Assembly: GCA_003184365.1 (NCBI GenBank) | Contig: NKYR01000173.1 | Span: forward strand, 1 to 63,737 | Direction: 5' to 3' | Length of the DNA: 63,737 nt | Origin: Evernia prunastri | Lineage: Eukaryota; Ascomycota; Lecanoromycetes; Lecanorales; Parmeliaceae | Shown here: one piece after another, positions 21,251 to 32,992 of the stretch | Position numbering within the stretch: position 1 is the first letter of the stretch | Layout: each line of letters starts with the position of its first letter | The notes under the pieces: model-generated | Told to the model about the DNA's origin: nothing | The model's input: only the letters and a program-made list of their open reading frames with translations | Databases searched by the model: none | Position numbers and translations under genes: made by a program

Positions 21251-22475
21251 CTAAGAACATAGAAAACCGGTATCCTGCTGCCTCACACCTCCTTGGTAGC
21301 CATGCTTGCCGTCTGCACTCCCTTTCGACGCAACGTTGCTCGTCGAATCATGCGCCTGTCCACTCACACTAGCAGGGTCCATGCTCCAATAGTCACCCGC
21401 ATAGTCGAATGTAAAGTACTCATAATCGCCGTTGCTCGTACTGTCATCGTAGCCGGGGAACGTCAAATCGATTGTCCACGGAAGGTTACTAGTAAGGCTG
21501 AAAGTACCGTCTGTCGTCGACACGTTACCTTTCTTGACTTGACCAATGGGAATACGGTGATCATCCAGAAGCAGAATATCCACCTGAATGGGGTCGGTTG
21601 CTTTTCCTCTTTTGTACTGAGCAGTGTGCATCGTGCACCATCCGGCATTGTACCCCGAAACCTGCACTGCCGACATGCCTGGATTCAAACCAAAATCGGG
21701 CTCACCAATGATGGGGATTGCGCAGACCACTCCAAAGTCAGAGTATGGGAGGTCGGCTTCTGGCCCGCAGAGCTGTCCGGACTGTTTACCCCCACCAACA
21801 ATAGCCAGAGTCTCTGCATCAATTTCGCCCCAAGGGCCGATGGCTTCAACCTGAATAATGGGCTGGTGCAGAACAGTTTGGTCAATATTAGCGGTCTTGT
21901 TGTTTGCGGTCCAAGTGATTGAAATGTTTCCGAGATATGGGTCGAGAAAGTACTGACGGTCTTGATTCATGAAATGACAGACAGTTAGTTAGGGTTTATT
22001 TTTTGATGTTCCACGGGTGTGTTGAGTGTGGATGAGCGGTCACTTACTGCCGACTACGCATTCTGATGGTGGCCAAACGGTTTTGTTCCCTCCAATGCTG
22101 TTGTGATTTGAGTCGAAACACTCCGTTATATGCTCGCAGCCGTTCTCGAATGATGTGGTGTACAGCAGGCACGCATTCACAGGGTAATCTGATCTTAGTT
22201 CCTGAAAGAATTGAGTGAGCTAAGAACTCGAACCACAATTTCGTTACGATGGAGTGGAAAGCGCCAACACGGTGTCCCCTTACATATGCATTTTGTTTGT
22301 AGGTGAAGAATTGGTCCGTGAATTGAATTAATTGTGTCACCGCATCCTGAGGGGATGGAGTATCTCGCTCGATTAGCGCAACTGCGGCCGCGCTCAGAGG
22401 CTTTGTAACGCTCAAAGCATTACCAGTGCTGTATGAAGACAAGGTGAGCGCTAGAAGGCAGCGATGGAGCTGCAT
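21251..22475 (-). CDS. Secreted Cys-containing protein of unknown function
   Basis: Three exons (22475-22284, 22201-22048, 21960-21251) give 351 residues. The introns are 82 bp (22202-22283) and 87 bp (21961-22047), with GTAAGG and GTAAGT donors. The start MQLHRCLLALTLSSYSTGNA is a signal peptide, chosen over an upstream in-frame codon at 22541. The mature part has several Cys residues, N-glycosylation sequons (NKT, NIS) and an acidic, aromatic C-terminal half (GDYEYFTFDYAGDYW). A long extracellular fungal protein is the safest description; I recognise no family. Confidence 0.65.
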
Positions 22476-25181
22476 GATTCGAAGACGGAGTCGAAGCTGT
22501 AAGCGCTGGGAATTCGCGCTCAGGAAGGAAAAGCAATTCAATACTGGGAGCTCGATGCTTTATTTATCATTGATCGTGTGGGAAAGTGCTAATGCAAAAG
22601 TGTGCCTTGCAATATCAACGAAACACAGAATGGACTATGTGGGAAGCATTTGCCGAGACGGTCCAATATAATGCATCAATCTTTTTGAAACATACCCATT
22701 CAAGCCTCTGTCCAACAAATAAGCACAGCTTATAGGACGCGATTGAAACCTCTGGCCCTCAGATAGGTGGCAAGCAAAAAAGCGCATTCATAGTTGAATA
22801 ATTACGGGAACTCGTTATTGAAGTTGGCAGAGCGAGACGCGCGAGACAGCACGAAATGGGTGATGATGCTGCGCCTTTGGATGGTCACTTTTGAATGGCG
22901 GACAAATATTCGAGTAGGAAGTTGGCAGCTGAATATCTGGTAGGCTTAGCTGGGGAATTGTCCGCTACTGAAAGGCGCTTTTCCACGCTAGTTGAAAAAC
23001 AATATCGCTGGCGTCACTGCCTACTATCACCAACAACATGATTGCTATGCTCTGAATCTCCATCTACTAGAGGAGATGCGGATTTAGAGCGCCCTTCTAG
23101 CTGTCAGGTGCAACGTCACCATCAGACGAGGCCTCTTCGTGAAGCTTAGCATGCCATTTGCGCTCAGACTGAGATGTACCTATTATTGCGAGCTTCTCTT
23201 GTCGTTGGCTCACCTATCTCTGCCTCCGCGAAAGCTGCGCTAAGATACCATGGCGCCACGCCGCCAGGTTCTATGTCATTGAGAGCCCAAAATGAATCAC
23301 AATGAGGCGTATCTCTAACAATATCTTCCCTCCATGAGCCCTGACAGACATAGAGCGCGCAGTTCCGGGGAGCTGTACCCCGAATTGAGCAATGATAGGG
23401 ACACCGCGCCCCTTGCCTGGTGATCTCGGGACTTCATTGCTTCCAACGGCCTCTTGCTCTGAAAGCTCCAATGCCCAAGCCCATCTGAGTCTTCAACATG
23501 TGGAAACTAAGACCATCATTCTCAGCCGTAGGCACGCTTTATGGGATTATTCGAAGGCTGAAGCCCTGATAAATCAGTCGAAAAGATCATCTCTATGGCC
23601 CTTGGTGGACATATGGGAACCTTTTCCGATTCAAGGCCGTTCTTTGACCGGCATTGGAGTTTCTTTGCCCTTGGTATGCTTGCTCTTGCTGCGCACTCTA
23701 CCCTAAATTGAGTGCTTGCTTGCAGGGTGTCAACTGTATTGAGTAAAGGAGTAGTCACAGCTACAATCACACGTAGTACTCTACTTAGTGTAGGGACTCA
23801 TGCCAAGGCCACTGGTCTGGTAGGGCTGACTGCCACTACTCTATTGCCAACACAGGGCGTTCTGCCCGAAAGGAAAGGGCGCTACCCCGGGCGTCCCTCT
23901 AAAACAATCCATAGGTGTAGATTTTCCGGGGAATACTACGCGTAGCGAGCCTGCAATGCAAGCGAAGACACCCTCGGATCATGCTTTTTGAGCTCGGTAA
24001 GGTTCCTAACAACAGTACCCACGCCTGGGAAGGTTATTAACAAAGGCTGTAGGACTGAGAAGACGGCAGCAGTCAAGTTGATGCGCCAAGTCTTCGACGG
24101 CTGGGATATTGTCGAAGTGGTGGAAGAAGGAGCGGGGTTCGAATGACACACAAAGGAGAAAGCGAAGTTGCAACCCGGACGCCAAAACAACTATCGACGG
24201 AGTGACGTGTGTAGCTTTGCAATTACTGCAACCTACATACTCTCAAACGCAATCTTTGCCATGTCGTTGAAATCCCTCGACATGACTCACGTAACGCTCT
24301 TGGGCCTGTTGTCAATATCCCTAGTTGTCACCTATAGGGGGTTGCATTGAAAAGGAACAGTTGCCTTGTAATGCTGGTCATTCACTCTTTAATTCACGGC
24401 AATAGTAGTGAGCGCTGTAAAGGAGCCCTGCATCTTTCCACTCCTGGTCGATAAGTTCTGTACAACTGATTTGTCGAGAGACTCCTGTGGCTAACTGAAG
24501 AATTCCAAGACTGCAGTCTACTATGGGAAGAAATACATCTTGTAGTGGCTGCGTTAGCGCCCTTTGCAACTGGGCGCGATTCGTTTGCAATGCGAGCCAG
24601 ATTTACTTAGGGTCGAATGCTTATTCGAAGATAGGTCAGTGTCTGCAACATGAAGCACCCAGAATGCGATTATGTCATGTTCGTGCACTATCTCATGATT
24701 ATTAACAGTAAGATTTGAATACTATCTTCCAAGCAGATACCAGTAATGTAGGAGAGAAACCAAGGAAAGTATATTCTGCAACAGACTGTGATCAGGCCTA
24801 TCGTCATGGCTTGAGGACTCAAGATGCCTCCTGAAAGCTCGATTAACAGTCACCAACATGAGCCTCTCTCAACCAAACCCCAAGATCTGAGTGCCCTTCT
24901 AACAGAGAAGTAACCCTGCCATCCTCCGCACCGCTATCCGTTTACTCAGTCACACCGAGCCCAAGTCCTGAAGACGACGGTCCCGCTCTTGCCTGAACGC
25001 GCCAGCCAGCGCGGCGTTTTCGCGAAGGGACATCTCAATCTGCGCTGCTGAAGACGCTCCGTCCTGAGCGCCCAAGGATGTCCGAGATTCGAGAAGTCTT
25101 CTGCGCTCGCCGTCGAGCTCCCGGGTTCGAGTCTCGAGTATATTGAGAATGTCCCTTGCCGCGACGTGGGAGCTTTCGAGA
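22476..25181. other. 2.7 kb without a recognisable gene
   Basis: The composition is ordinary, not RIP-like. Only short open frames occur (for example 23392-23706 plus and 23936-24190 minus), none with a motif I recognise. The first part is presumably the promoter of the secreted-protein gene at 22475. No repeat shared with the rest of the window was noticed. Confidence 0.4.
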
Positions 25182-25183
25182 TA

Positions 25184-26690
25184 CAACAGACTTTTTTTTT
25201 AATTAATCCCCACCCGAGGTTTTGCCGCAAAACGCGTATTTCGCGACTTTCTCACCAAAACCATTCAAATACCTACATTATTATGGGACGTACCAAGGGC
25301 GCAATAGACCTTCCGGAGGCCAAACGAGGGGCCCTGATAGAGCTTAAGAAGGAGAATCATATATCCAATCGTCAGCTTGCAAGGCAGTACCATTGCGATA
25401 AGAAAACAGTGGCAAATGTTCTCAAACGCGCCGGAGACGCGCAAAAGGAGAATATTAACCCATTATCTTCAGAGGCCCACCAACGACGTCCTCAATCAGG
25501 AAGACCTCTAGCAATTAACGAGAGGCAGCAACGGCAGCTAGTCAGACATGCCACTAAGAACAAATTCCAACGTCGCAAGCCCTGGGTCAGAATTGCTCGA
25601 GAACTTGGGATTATGGCCTCTAAGTCAGCTATCAACTCTGCGTTTGTTCGGGCTGGATATGGTCGATACCCACCTCGTCACAAGCCTTTGTTGACATCGG
25701 AAATGAAAGAGGAACGTCTTGAGTTCGTAACGGAGTGGGGACCGAAGCTGGAAGGGAAAGAACATATAATTGTGCACACTGGTGAGACTTCGGTGCGGGT
25801 TGGCGAATCTCGGGGACAGATCTGGGTGACTAGGCTTCAGGATGAGGCCTACCACAAGGACTGCGTGGATGTACGATACCGTGGATATACGGGGCTTATG
25901 TTTTGGGCTGCGTACACGTCTGAAATGAAGGGCCCGAGCTATATGTTTGACAAGGAGACAGCGGCGGAGAAAGAGGCTGCTAAAGAGGATCTAGCAGATC
26001 GAAATGCTGATATCGATGCTCAACAACAAATCGTACGAGAGCAGTTCCTTGCTGAGCAGACTAAGAAACCGAAAAGTCGACGTCTTAAACGGATTCCAAA
26101 GGTTGAAGGTGTCCGATATGAGCGGAACAAAAATTTCCGAGGAGGGATTGATTGGTATCGCTATCAAACATACGTGCTATTGCCTCGATTGATCCCGTTC
26201 ATTAAGGAAGTTATTGAGAAGTATGGCGAATGCTATCTCGTTTAAGATGGCGCTCCGTCTCATAATGCGTGGCAACAGAATGAGCTTTTGGAGATTCAGG
26301 GGCTAACTATTCTTCCTTGGTCTGGCAACTCTCCGGATCTAAATCAGATTAAGCCCTGTTGGTACCATTTGAAGCAGTACATCTCGAAGCAACCGTATCC
26401 TCCAACTACGAAAGAGTCTACGATTAAGGCCTGGGACGTTGCGTGGCGCAATTTGGAGCAGGAAAGAATAGGGAAGTGGTGTGGGAAGATGAGGGCACGA
26501 ATGGAGCGTGTGATTTTGGCTAAAGGAGATAATAAATTTCATGGCTAGCCATCTTATAGAGCATCATTTATTTGATAATTTAGATCATTCTAACGTTATT
26601 TAGATGTGTGGTTGTTGCGAAATAAAAATAATTAATATGGGTAGGATTTTGATTTTCTGGCCGGGGATTAATTTAAAAAAAAGTCTGTTG
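25184..26690 (+). mobile_element. Full-length Tc1/mariner element copy D (1507 bp)
   Basis: The termini CAACAGAC... and ...GTCTGTTG are inverted repeats of about 28 bp (shared to ATTAATCCCC) and are flanked by TA on both sides (25182-25183, 26691-26692), the target dinucleotide of this superfamily. This is the only copy in the window with an uninterrupted assembly from end to end. It inserted into ordinary gene-free DNA, next to a RIP-degraded block on its right. Confidence 0.95.
25283..26548 (+). pseudogene. Transposase of mariner copy D with one stop and two altered catalytic residues
   Basis: The frame runs from ATG 25283 to TAA 26243-26245, then continues in the same frame (DGAPSHNAWQ...) to TAG 26546-26548, 421 codons in all. 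The N-terminus has a helix-turn-helix (NRQLARQYHCDKKTVANVLKR). The DD34E positions can be read: the first Asp is Gly (HTGET), the second Asp is present (DGAPSH), and the Glu 35 positions later is Lys (DLNQIKPCW). A relative at 62.1 kb has DLNMIEPCW, and the relic at 41.1 kb has FSDE, which supports both changes. The TAA lies just before the second Asp and fits CAA to TAA. Confidence 0.85.
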
Positions 26691-26692
26691 TA

Positions 26693-29600
26693 GATAAGAA
26701 TATTATCGAAATACGTAATATAGAAATTATCGATATATTCGCGAAGAGTGTTATTAATATAATATTAAAACGAGATAGATTCGTTATAGAGATTAAATAA
26801 TAGTATTAAATATTCGAAGAGATCTATGCGAGTTCGAAAGACGATAAGTTTCTCGTCTTTTTCTCGAATACGAAGACGATTAAAAGTAAAAATAATATCA
26901 AGCTTGGTAAAGACTTTAATTCGACTAAGACGATTTAGAATTTCGTAATTAAGAGCAAGAAATAGCGATTCTTAATTATAATAATATTAAGATCTCTATA
27001 GTCGTCGTAGAAGCGAAGATCTTCTTTTAACTTCTTAACGAATAAGACGAGAGACGCGACAAAGAATCGATTAACTCTAATAAAGTTCTTAATAAGATTT
27101 TTATTTAGATATCGACGAAGTTTTTATATTTCGTTACGACTTATTTCACATAGTACGAAGAACGAAGATGAAGTATCTTCTTTAAGTTAAATAATATAAT
27201 TATAAACTCGATACTCGAATAGAGTGTCGATTTCCTTTTTAGAAAATATATTTAGAAATTTATAATATTGCTTAAAAAGCTTAACGACGAGATTAACGTC
27301 CCTACGTTTTCGATAAAGTTTTAATTTTTCTTTAATAATAAACGTAATTAGATAAAATTCTTTCTTTATTTAAAATAGAGCTCGCTATTAATTCTTCTTT
27401 TAAGAATACAATTTGAAGTTTAAAACGAGATTTTTAAAATTCAATGCGATGAGCGTAAATAAAAATCGTGAGAGCACGATTCGTATAGAGATTTAAATTT
27501 CTAAAGCGAGATTAATCTCTTGAAAAATAAGACTGAAGATTTTAAAGTCTAAAAGACGCTTAAGACGATTAAAGATGCGAGCGCTTACTTCGTAAACGTT
27601 TAGATAAATAGACGATTTCTAAATTTATTATAGTCGTCTTTTACTAGACGTTCGCAAAGACGAAGAGCTTCGATACTTAATTCGAGAAGAATAGTCTTTC
27701 TAAATAGCTTCTGAGATTTGATTAAATTTCGAACTGAGATCTAGACTGAACTGAAATTAAGTTTATTCTTTTTGAATCGAAAGTATTAACGAATCTTTAA
27801 TTCGTATTAAAGTTAATAACTTCGATATATCTTTTATATATACGAGAAATATCGATTATTTCTTTTAAGTCGAGAAAGATATTAACTTTTTAATTAGTTT
27901 TTAAGAGATAAACGAGACGAAATTTTGAATTTAAAGCTAAGATTTTTGATTTTAAAGTTTTTAAATCTTCTGAGATTCTTCGAAGAATAAGAATTCTTCT
28001 TTTTCTTTAATAACGACGAAGACTTTAATAAGTAACGATGAGTAATAATGAAGATAGAAGAGAAAAGATATAATTAAGATATTAAAGTCGAAGTTAATGT
28101 CGACGATATAACGACGAAGTTACGAATATCTTAAAACTATAGAATAATGCTTAAAATGTGTGACGAAAAGAAATAGTCTCTCGATATAAATATCGATTAT
28201 TATTATCGTTTTTATTATATAAATAATGTTATTCGTGAAAGCTAGTTATTTATCGAATTTTTAAAGACGATAAAAGTATTTCAGCGAATACTAAGAGAAG
28301 TTATATTATTACGCGAAGGTTTTATTAATAAAAGTATAGATAAAGACTTTATAATCAATTAAGCTCAAGATTAATATTTTAGACTGAGCTTAACGTAGAA
28401 TATAAGAGATTATTATATGATTATCTTTAAAGATAGAGTCTGATTTAAATAACTCTAAGACGAATTTAATAGAGAATCTTTTAAACGACTATAGAAAAGA
28501 AGAAAAGAATAATAATAGAAGATAAAAAGAGATTAATAAGAGAGCTAAAGATTTCTAAGCGCGTCTTTACGTAGAGATTAGACATTTCTCGATAAAAGAC
28601 GAATATCTTCTTCTGTAGAGAAAGCGTCTTTTAAATTTATTAGACGAAGATCGATTTTAATCTTAATCCAAACACTCTTTAGTATCTTTATCGAAATACT
28701 AAAATATATAATAATAGTATAACTTTTATTTATCGTAGATTTTTTTAATTTCGAGATTGTAAAATTTCTAATCTTTTATAATATTTATAATAGAATAAAA
28801 GTTTATTAAATCTTTAAAAGAAAGCGAGACGGCGATAATGAGAATAATAAAGACGACGAAAATAGCGAAGATTAATCTTAATTTCGAAAAGAAGAATTTT
28901 GACTTGAGAGCGAATATAACGATAGCGATATTAATAATCGTTATTCGAAATATTTAATACTTTAATTATAGAAGCTTATTATCGATTTTCGAAAAGACTT
29001 ATGTTTCTTCGTTAAAGATGAAAGTTTTTTTTTAAATCTTAAAGAGTGCGTTAAAATATAGCGATAAGTTAAATATATTAATTAATGTTTCTTTACAAGA
29101 CGTTAACGAGCGAAATATCTTTTATTTAAAAGCGCTCTTTCTTTTAAAGAATTAAATTATAATATTTATAAAATAAAAATTTCTTTTATTTAAGAGTCTC
29201 TCGAAGATAAATACGAGCGTTCTACGCTTCGAAGAGATTTTCGCAATATTTGCGAAGCTTAACACGTTATTCGAGAAAGTTAAAAAGAATATAACATTCG
29301 TTTACTCGATAGACGTTTATGAGAATATAAACTTTCTTACTCGAAATAAAATCATTTTCTACGTAATTAATCTTATTTAGATCGAAAAGATATCGATTAT
29401 AATTAACGTATATCTTTTATATTAGACTTTATTTTCACGCTTTTAAAAGCTTTATATTTTTATTATATTTAGTAATATTAGAGAGTTTTTCGAATAGTTT
29501 AATCTGAGTAGACGCGAGAGAAGAAGATAAATTCGAGATAAAAATAGAAATATTAATTCTATTAGTAGTATATACTATCTAAGTAATAATTATTATACTC

Positions 29601-29841
29601 TATAAATTTATAGTAGTATTGAAAGCGAAAAGCGAGATAATTTAAGACGACGTAGATATATCGATAGTAATACTATCTATCTGTCGTTTATTCTAATCGA
29701 GAAGAGCTAGAATTTCTATCGAATTATTAACGATAGATTCGATAAATTGCTAAAGACGAAGATCCTTCGAGATGAAATCGTTGACTTAATTTATAACTTA
29801 ATATAATATCTAGAAGTACTATAATAGTAGATCTTTCGTAA
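26693..29841. other. RIP-degraded retroelement body, no intact genes
   Basis: About 3.1 kb is extremely AT-rich, with abundant TA and nearly no CA/TG, while CG words persist (TCGA, ACGA). Stops fill every frame and no long ORF exists. Its right end joins a RIP-mutated copy of the family B LTR at 29842-30104, so the block is most simply the mutated internal region of that LTR retrotransposon. A matching left LTR was not found. Confidence 0.65.
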
Positions 29842-30104
29842 TGTTATAAAACGAGGCTAGACTAGAATTATTACTTGATATATTTAACTTGATAGAGTTA
29901 GATCTATTTACAAGACGAAAGACGAAGAAGAAAAATAGAAAGTAAGCGATTAGCGTCTCTATATAAAAACAGACGATACGCTAGACTAGCTATCGCATCT
30001 ATCGTATAGAAAATCGCGTTTAACTGTTGAAATAAGGTTTTAGCAACCCTTAACTAACTAAGCTAGATCTAGACTAAAATAGAGCTGACTTTACATCGTG
30101 ACTA
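29842..30104 (+). repeat. RIP-mutated LTR of family B
   Basis: It aligns along its length with the clean family B LTR at 32727-32992, but with many C-to-T and G-to-A changes. For example, clean GGTCAGGTCTATTT reads GAGTTAGATCTATTT-like here, and GATCTAGACTAGATCTGG reads GATCTAGACTAAAATAG. Both strands were hit. The ends read TGTTATAAAACG and ATCGTGAC where the clean copy has TGTCAGAGAACG and ACCGTGAC. Confidence 0.8.
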
Positions 30105-30126
30105 AATTGACTGAAAGAATTGAAAT

Positions 30127-30351
30127 TGTCAGAACCGTGCCCAGAGTCAAGTCTAATGGGGGTAAATTGAATAAGACAACTAGATAAAGAGCGAATATGT
30201 ACACAGGAGAAGAGCGCTTAAATACTAGGAAGAATCCCCGCTAGCCTATGTGATAATGAGAATGTGTCAATGACCAATAAATACTCTATGTGCCTGACAC
30301 ATAGCCATAAACACTCCCTTTGTACCTGACAGCTAGGGTACGTCCGTAACA
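30127..30351 (+). repeat. Solo LTR of family A with GAAAT target duplication
   Basis: The 225-bp copy is identical to that at 973-1197. GAAAT flanks both sides (30122-30126, 30352-30356). Insertion was into the A/B minisatellite, whose units begin GAAATCTTCT. Confidence 0.9.
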
Positions 30352-30677
30352 GAAATCTTCTATTCGCAGGGCGAAATTTGCTGAGAAAGTTGAAATCTTC
30401 TGACTGCAATGACTTTATAATCATATTAATTGAAAAGACTAAAATCTTCTACTCGCAGAGCGAAATTGACTGAGAAGACTGAAATCTTTTCACTGCAATG
30501 ATCAAATTGATTGAAAAGATTAAAATTTCGTACTCGTAGAACGAAGTTGACTGAGAAAGTTAAAATCTCTTGACTGCGATGATCGCATGATCGTATAGTC
30601 GTATAGCTTTATAGTTAAATTGGTTGAAGAGACTGAAATCTCCTGCCCGCAGGGCGAAATTAACTGAGAAGATTAAA

Positions 30678-31318
30678 TGTTAGCCACTCAGCTAAAAAAG
30701 CTGGCCTCGAGGGTGTCTGCGCTTAACAGCCGCAGACACCTTATTTGAATCTATATCTAACAATTGCCTCCCTCTCTACGAAGCACGTTCTCGGGTCTTA
30801 TGGACCCTAAGTAGACAAAAAGCGCAATATCTCTCAGTGGACTCTTGCCCGCATCAACAATTTCTAAGAGCGTTCTACTCGAGACTTTTCGCCCTCAATA
30901 CCCAAATTCTTTAGAGACTTGATGCCCGATACACCCAGGGCCTACGCCTATGCCCGAGCTTTTTTCGGGTCTTTCGTATAGAGCGTTTTGCCCGAAAGAT
31001 TATTTGAATAGGGCTGTTCTGCCCGAAAGATTCCCTCTGAAATTTACTTTTTTCGGGCCGATTTTAACTTCGAAGCCCTCTGAAATTCTGAAAAAAACTC
31101 GTTCTTCGGGGTATTAAACCTCGAACCCTCGACTAAGCGAGTCATCCTCGGCTAGCCATTTTTTAACTAGACTCCTTTAATTGTATCCCGAGGTGGCTTC
31201 GTAGCCGATTCGGAATCAAAGCGCAGACACAATTGTTAGTCACTCAGCTAAAAAAGCTAACCCCGAGAGTGTCTGCGCTTTATCGCCGCAGATACCCTAT
31301 TTGAGTTTATATTTAACA
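30678..31318 (+). mobile_element. TRIM-1: miniature LTR element with 85-bp terminal repeats
   Basis: Two 85-bp direct repeats (30678-30762, 31234-31318) begin TGTTAG and end TAACA, enclosing 471 bp without a coding frame. The flanks are TTAAA and CTAAA, a 5-bp duplication differing by one C/T. The two LTRs differ at about a dozen sites, mostly transitions, so the insertion is old. The interior begins ATTGCCTCCCTCTC, similar to the first bases of TRIM-2's interior. Confidence 0.75.
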
Positions 31319-31650
31319 CTAAAATCTTCTGACTGCAATGGCTCTATGACAAATTTACTAAGGATATTAAAATGCTTTAATTGTAATAACTCTATTAACT
31401 AAAGTAGCTAAAATCTCTTATTCGTAGATTCAAGTTCATTAAGACACGTTGAACTACTTATCGTATAATTATAGTTAACTAATATAATCAAGTAGTTACA
31501 TTAATTAATATATAACGATAAAGAAGTAGAATAACTAAATAGAAGAAGTAGATATAAGATAAGTTATGTGTTTTCGAGTTGTTTTCGCGACGACGTAGAA
31601 TACTAATGTAAAATAATGCAAATAGACGTATTCTCGTATCTCAGCGTTAG

Positions 31651-31894
31651 TGTCAAGGAACGAGGCTAGGCTAGGACTACCACTTGGTATACTTGGTCTG
31701 GTAGGGTCAGGTCTATTTACAAGACGAAAGACAAGGAAGGAAAGTGGAAAGTGGGCGCTCAGCGCCCCTATATAGGATCAGACGAAAGCCAATACGGCTA
31801 TCGCATAACCGTCGCATATACAACAATGGAAATGGGATTCCAGCAACCCTTGGCTGACTAGGCTAGATCTAGACTAGATCTGGGCTGGAAGCTG
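31651..31894 (+). repeat. LTR of family B, cut at an assembly gap
   Basis: It starts TGTCAAGGAACGAGG and matches the copy at 32727-32992 until GGAAGCTG, where the N at 31895 interrupts it. The bases after the gap are AT-rich and unrelated, so the join may be artificial. Confidence 0.8.
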
Positions 31895-31984
31895 NAGTGA
31901 TTCTTTTTCGATTTAGAAAGAATTATTATTATTAATACTCTAAAATATTTTGAGCAGTAGTCGTTTATAAGATATATACTAAAT

Positions 31985-32437
31985 TGTCACGGTGTGAAGT
32001 CAGCCTGTCATGGTGTGGATCTCAGTCTAGTCAGGTTAATCTATGCGATAGCCGACGATCTAGGCGACAGCCCCTTAAGGGCTGCTCGCATCCCCCGTTC
32101 TTTCTTGTTTCCTCATCTTTCGTCTTGGAATTCTACCTAGTCCTAGCCATAGAGAATGAGAATCCTTCTACCAAGCCTCGTTCCCTGACACAGCCCTACC
32201 CTAGCCCCGATCTAGCCCAGTCAGCCAAGGGTCGCTAGGACCTCATTCCAACAGTTGAATGCGAGCATCTATGCGATAGATGCGATAAGCTAGTCTAGCG
32301 TGTCATCTGTTCTCATATAGGGGCGCTGGTCGCCCACTTCCTGTTTTCCTTCTTCGTCTTTCGTCTTGTAAATAGACCTGACCCTACCAGACCAAGTATA
32401 CCAAGTGGTAGTCCTAGCCTAGCCTCGTTCCTTGACA
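31985..32437 (-). repeat. LTR of family B, inverted and split by a nested LTR
   Basis: Read on the minus strand it runs TGTCAAGGAACGAGG... to ...CTTCACACCGTGACA, the same ends as the other family B copies. It is interrupted by a 185-bp family C LTR (32006-32190) with a CAGCC duplication. Without that insertion it is 263 bp. No clean target duplication flanks it. Confidence 0.85.
32006..32190 (+). repeat. Solo LTR of family C nested in a family B LTR, CAGCC target duplication
   Basis: The 185-bp block (TGTCATGG...CCCTGACA) sits between CAGCC at 32001-32005 and CAGCC at 32191-32195. It nearly matches 320-504. The nesting shows family C moved after family B. Confidence 0.9.
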
Positions 32438-32726
32438 ATTTATAAGTTTATTTAATCTTCTTTCATATAGTCTTAGACGATTTATATATTTTTATAATAA
32501 ACTCTCTAAAAGCTTTCTTTATAATTCTTTTAATAAGATTATTCTTAAAGTTTTTAATCGTTCGATATTCGTTTGAAATCTTCTTCGTTAGTAGAGATCT
32601 TTATCTTTTCTTTAGACGATTAAATCTTTATTAAAATTCTTTATATTTAGATATAAAGTTTAATTTAAATCGTAATAATATTCTACTAAGCGATATAAAC
32701 TAAGTTATAATCGTCTGAAGAGCATT

Positions 32727-32992
32727 TGTCAGAGAACGAGGCTGGAACTAGGGCTACCACTTGGTATACTTGGTCTGGTAGGGTCAGGTCTATTTACAAG
32801 ACGAAAGACAAGGAAGGAAAGTGGAAAGTGGGCGCTCAGCGCCCCTATATAGGATCAGACGAAAGCCAATACGGCTATCGCATAACCGTCGCATATACAA
32901 CAATGGAAATGGGATTCCAGCAACCCTTGGCTGACTAGGCTAGATCTAGACTAGATCTGGGCTGGAAGCTGAGCTGACTTCACACCGTGACA
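32727..32992 (+). repeat. LTR of family B, full length (266 bp)
   Basis: It runs TGTCAGAGAACGAGG to CACACCGTGACA and is the cleanest full copy in the window, used here as the reference for the RIP comparison. The flanks (GCATT and AAAAT) do not match, so it is a rearranged copy or half of a longer element. The open frame across it has no known domain. Confidence 0.85.

Larger units (their letters stand above)
30105..31440 (+). repeat. Degenerate two-phase minisatellite interrupted by a solo LTR and a TRIM
   Basis: Units of about 40-50 bp alternate between an A type (GAAATCTTCT-TTCGCAGGGCGAAATT-GCTGAGAA) and a B type (GAAATCTTCT-GACTGCAATGACT-...-ATTGAAAAG). I count about seven units from 30352 to 30677 and at least three more from 31319. 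The solo LTR (30127-30351) and the TRIM (30678-31318) are inserted within the array. Later units are more diverged and AT-rich. Confidence 0.65.

Noticed and set aside
22830..23010. GELSATERRFST-like string resembling the hAT dimerisation region
   Set aside because: Only one short weak match, without other hAT blocks around it.
31110..31165. tRNA-like A and B boxes on the minus strand within TRIM-1 (TGGCTAGCCGAGG ... GGTTCGAGG)
   Set aside because: Spacing is short and no tRNA cloverleaf could be built; not called as a tRNA or SINE.
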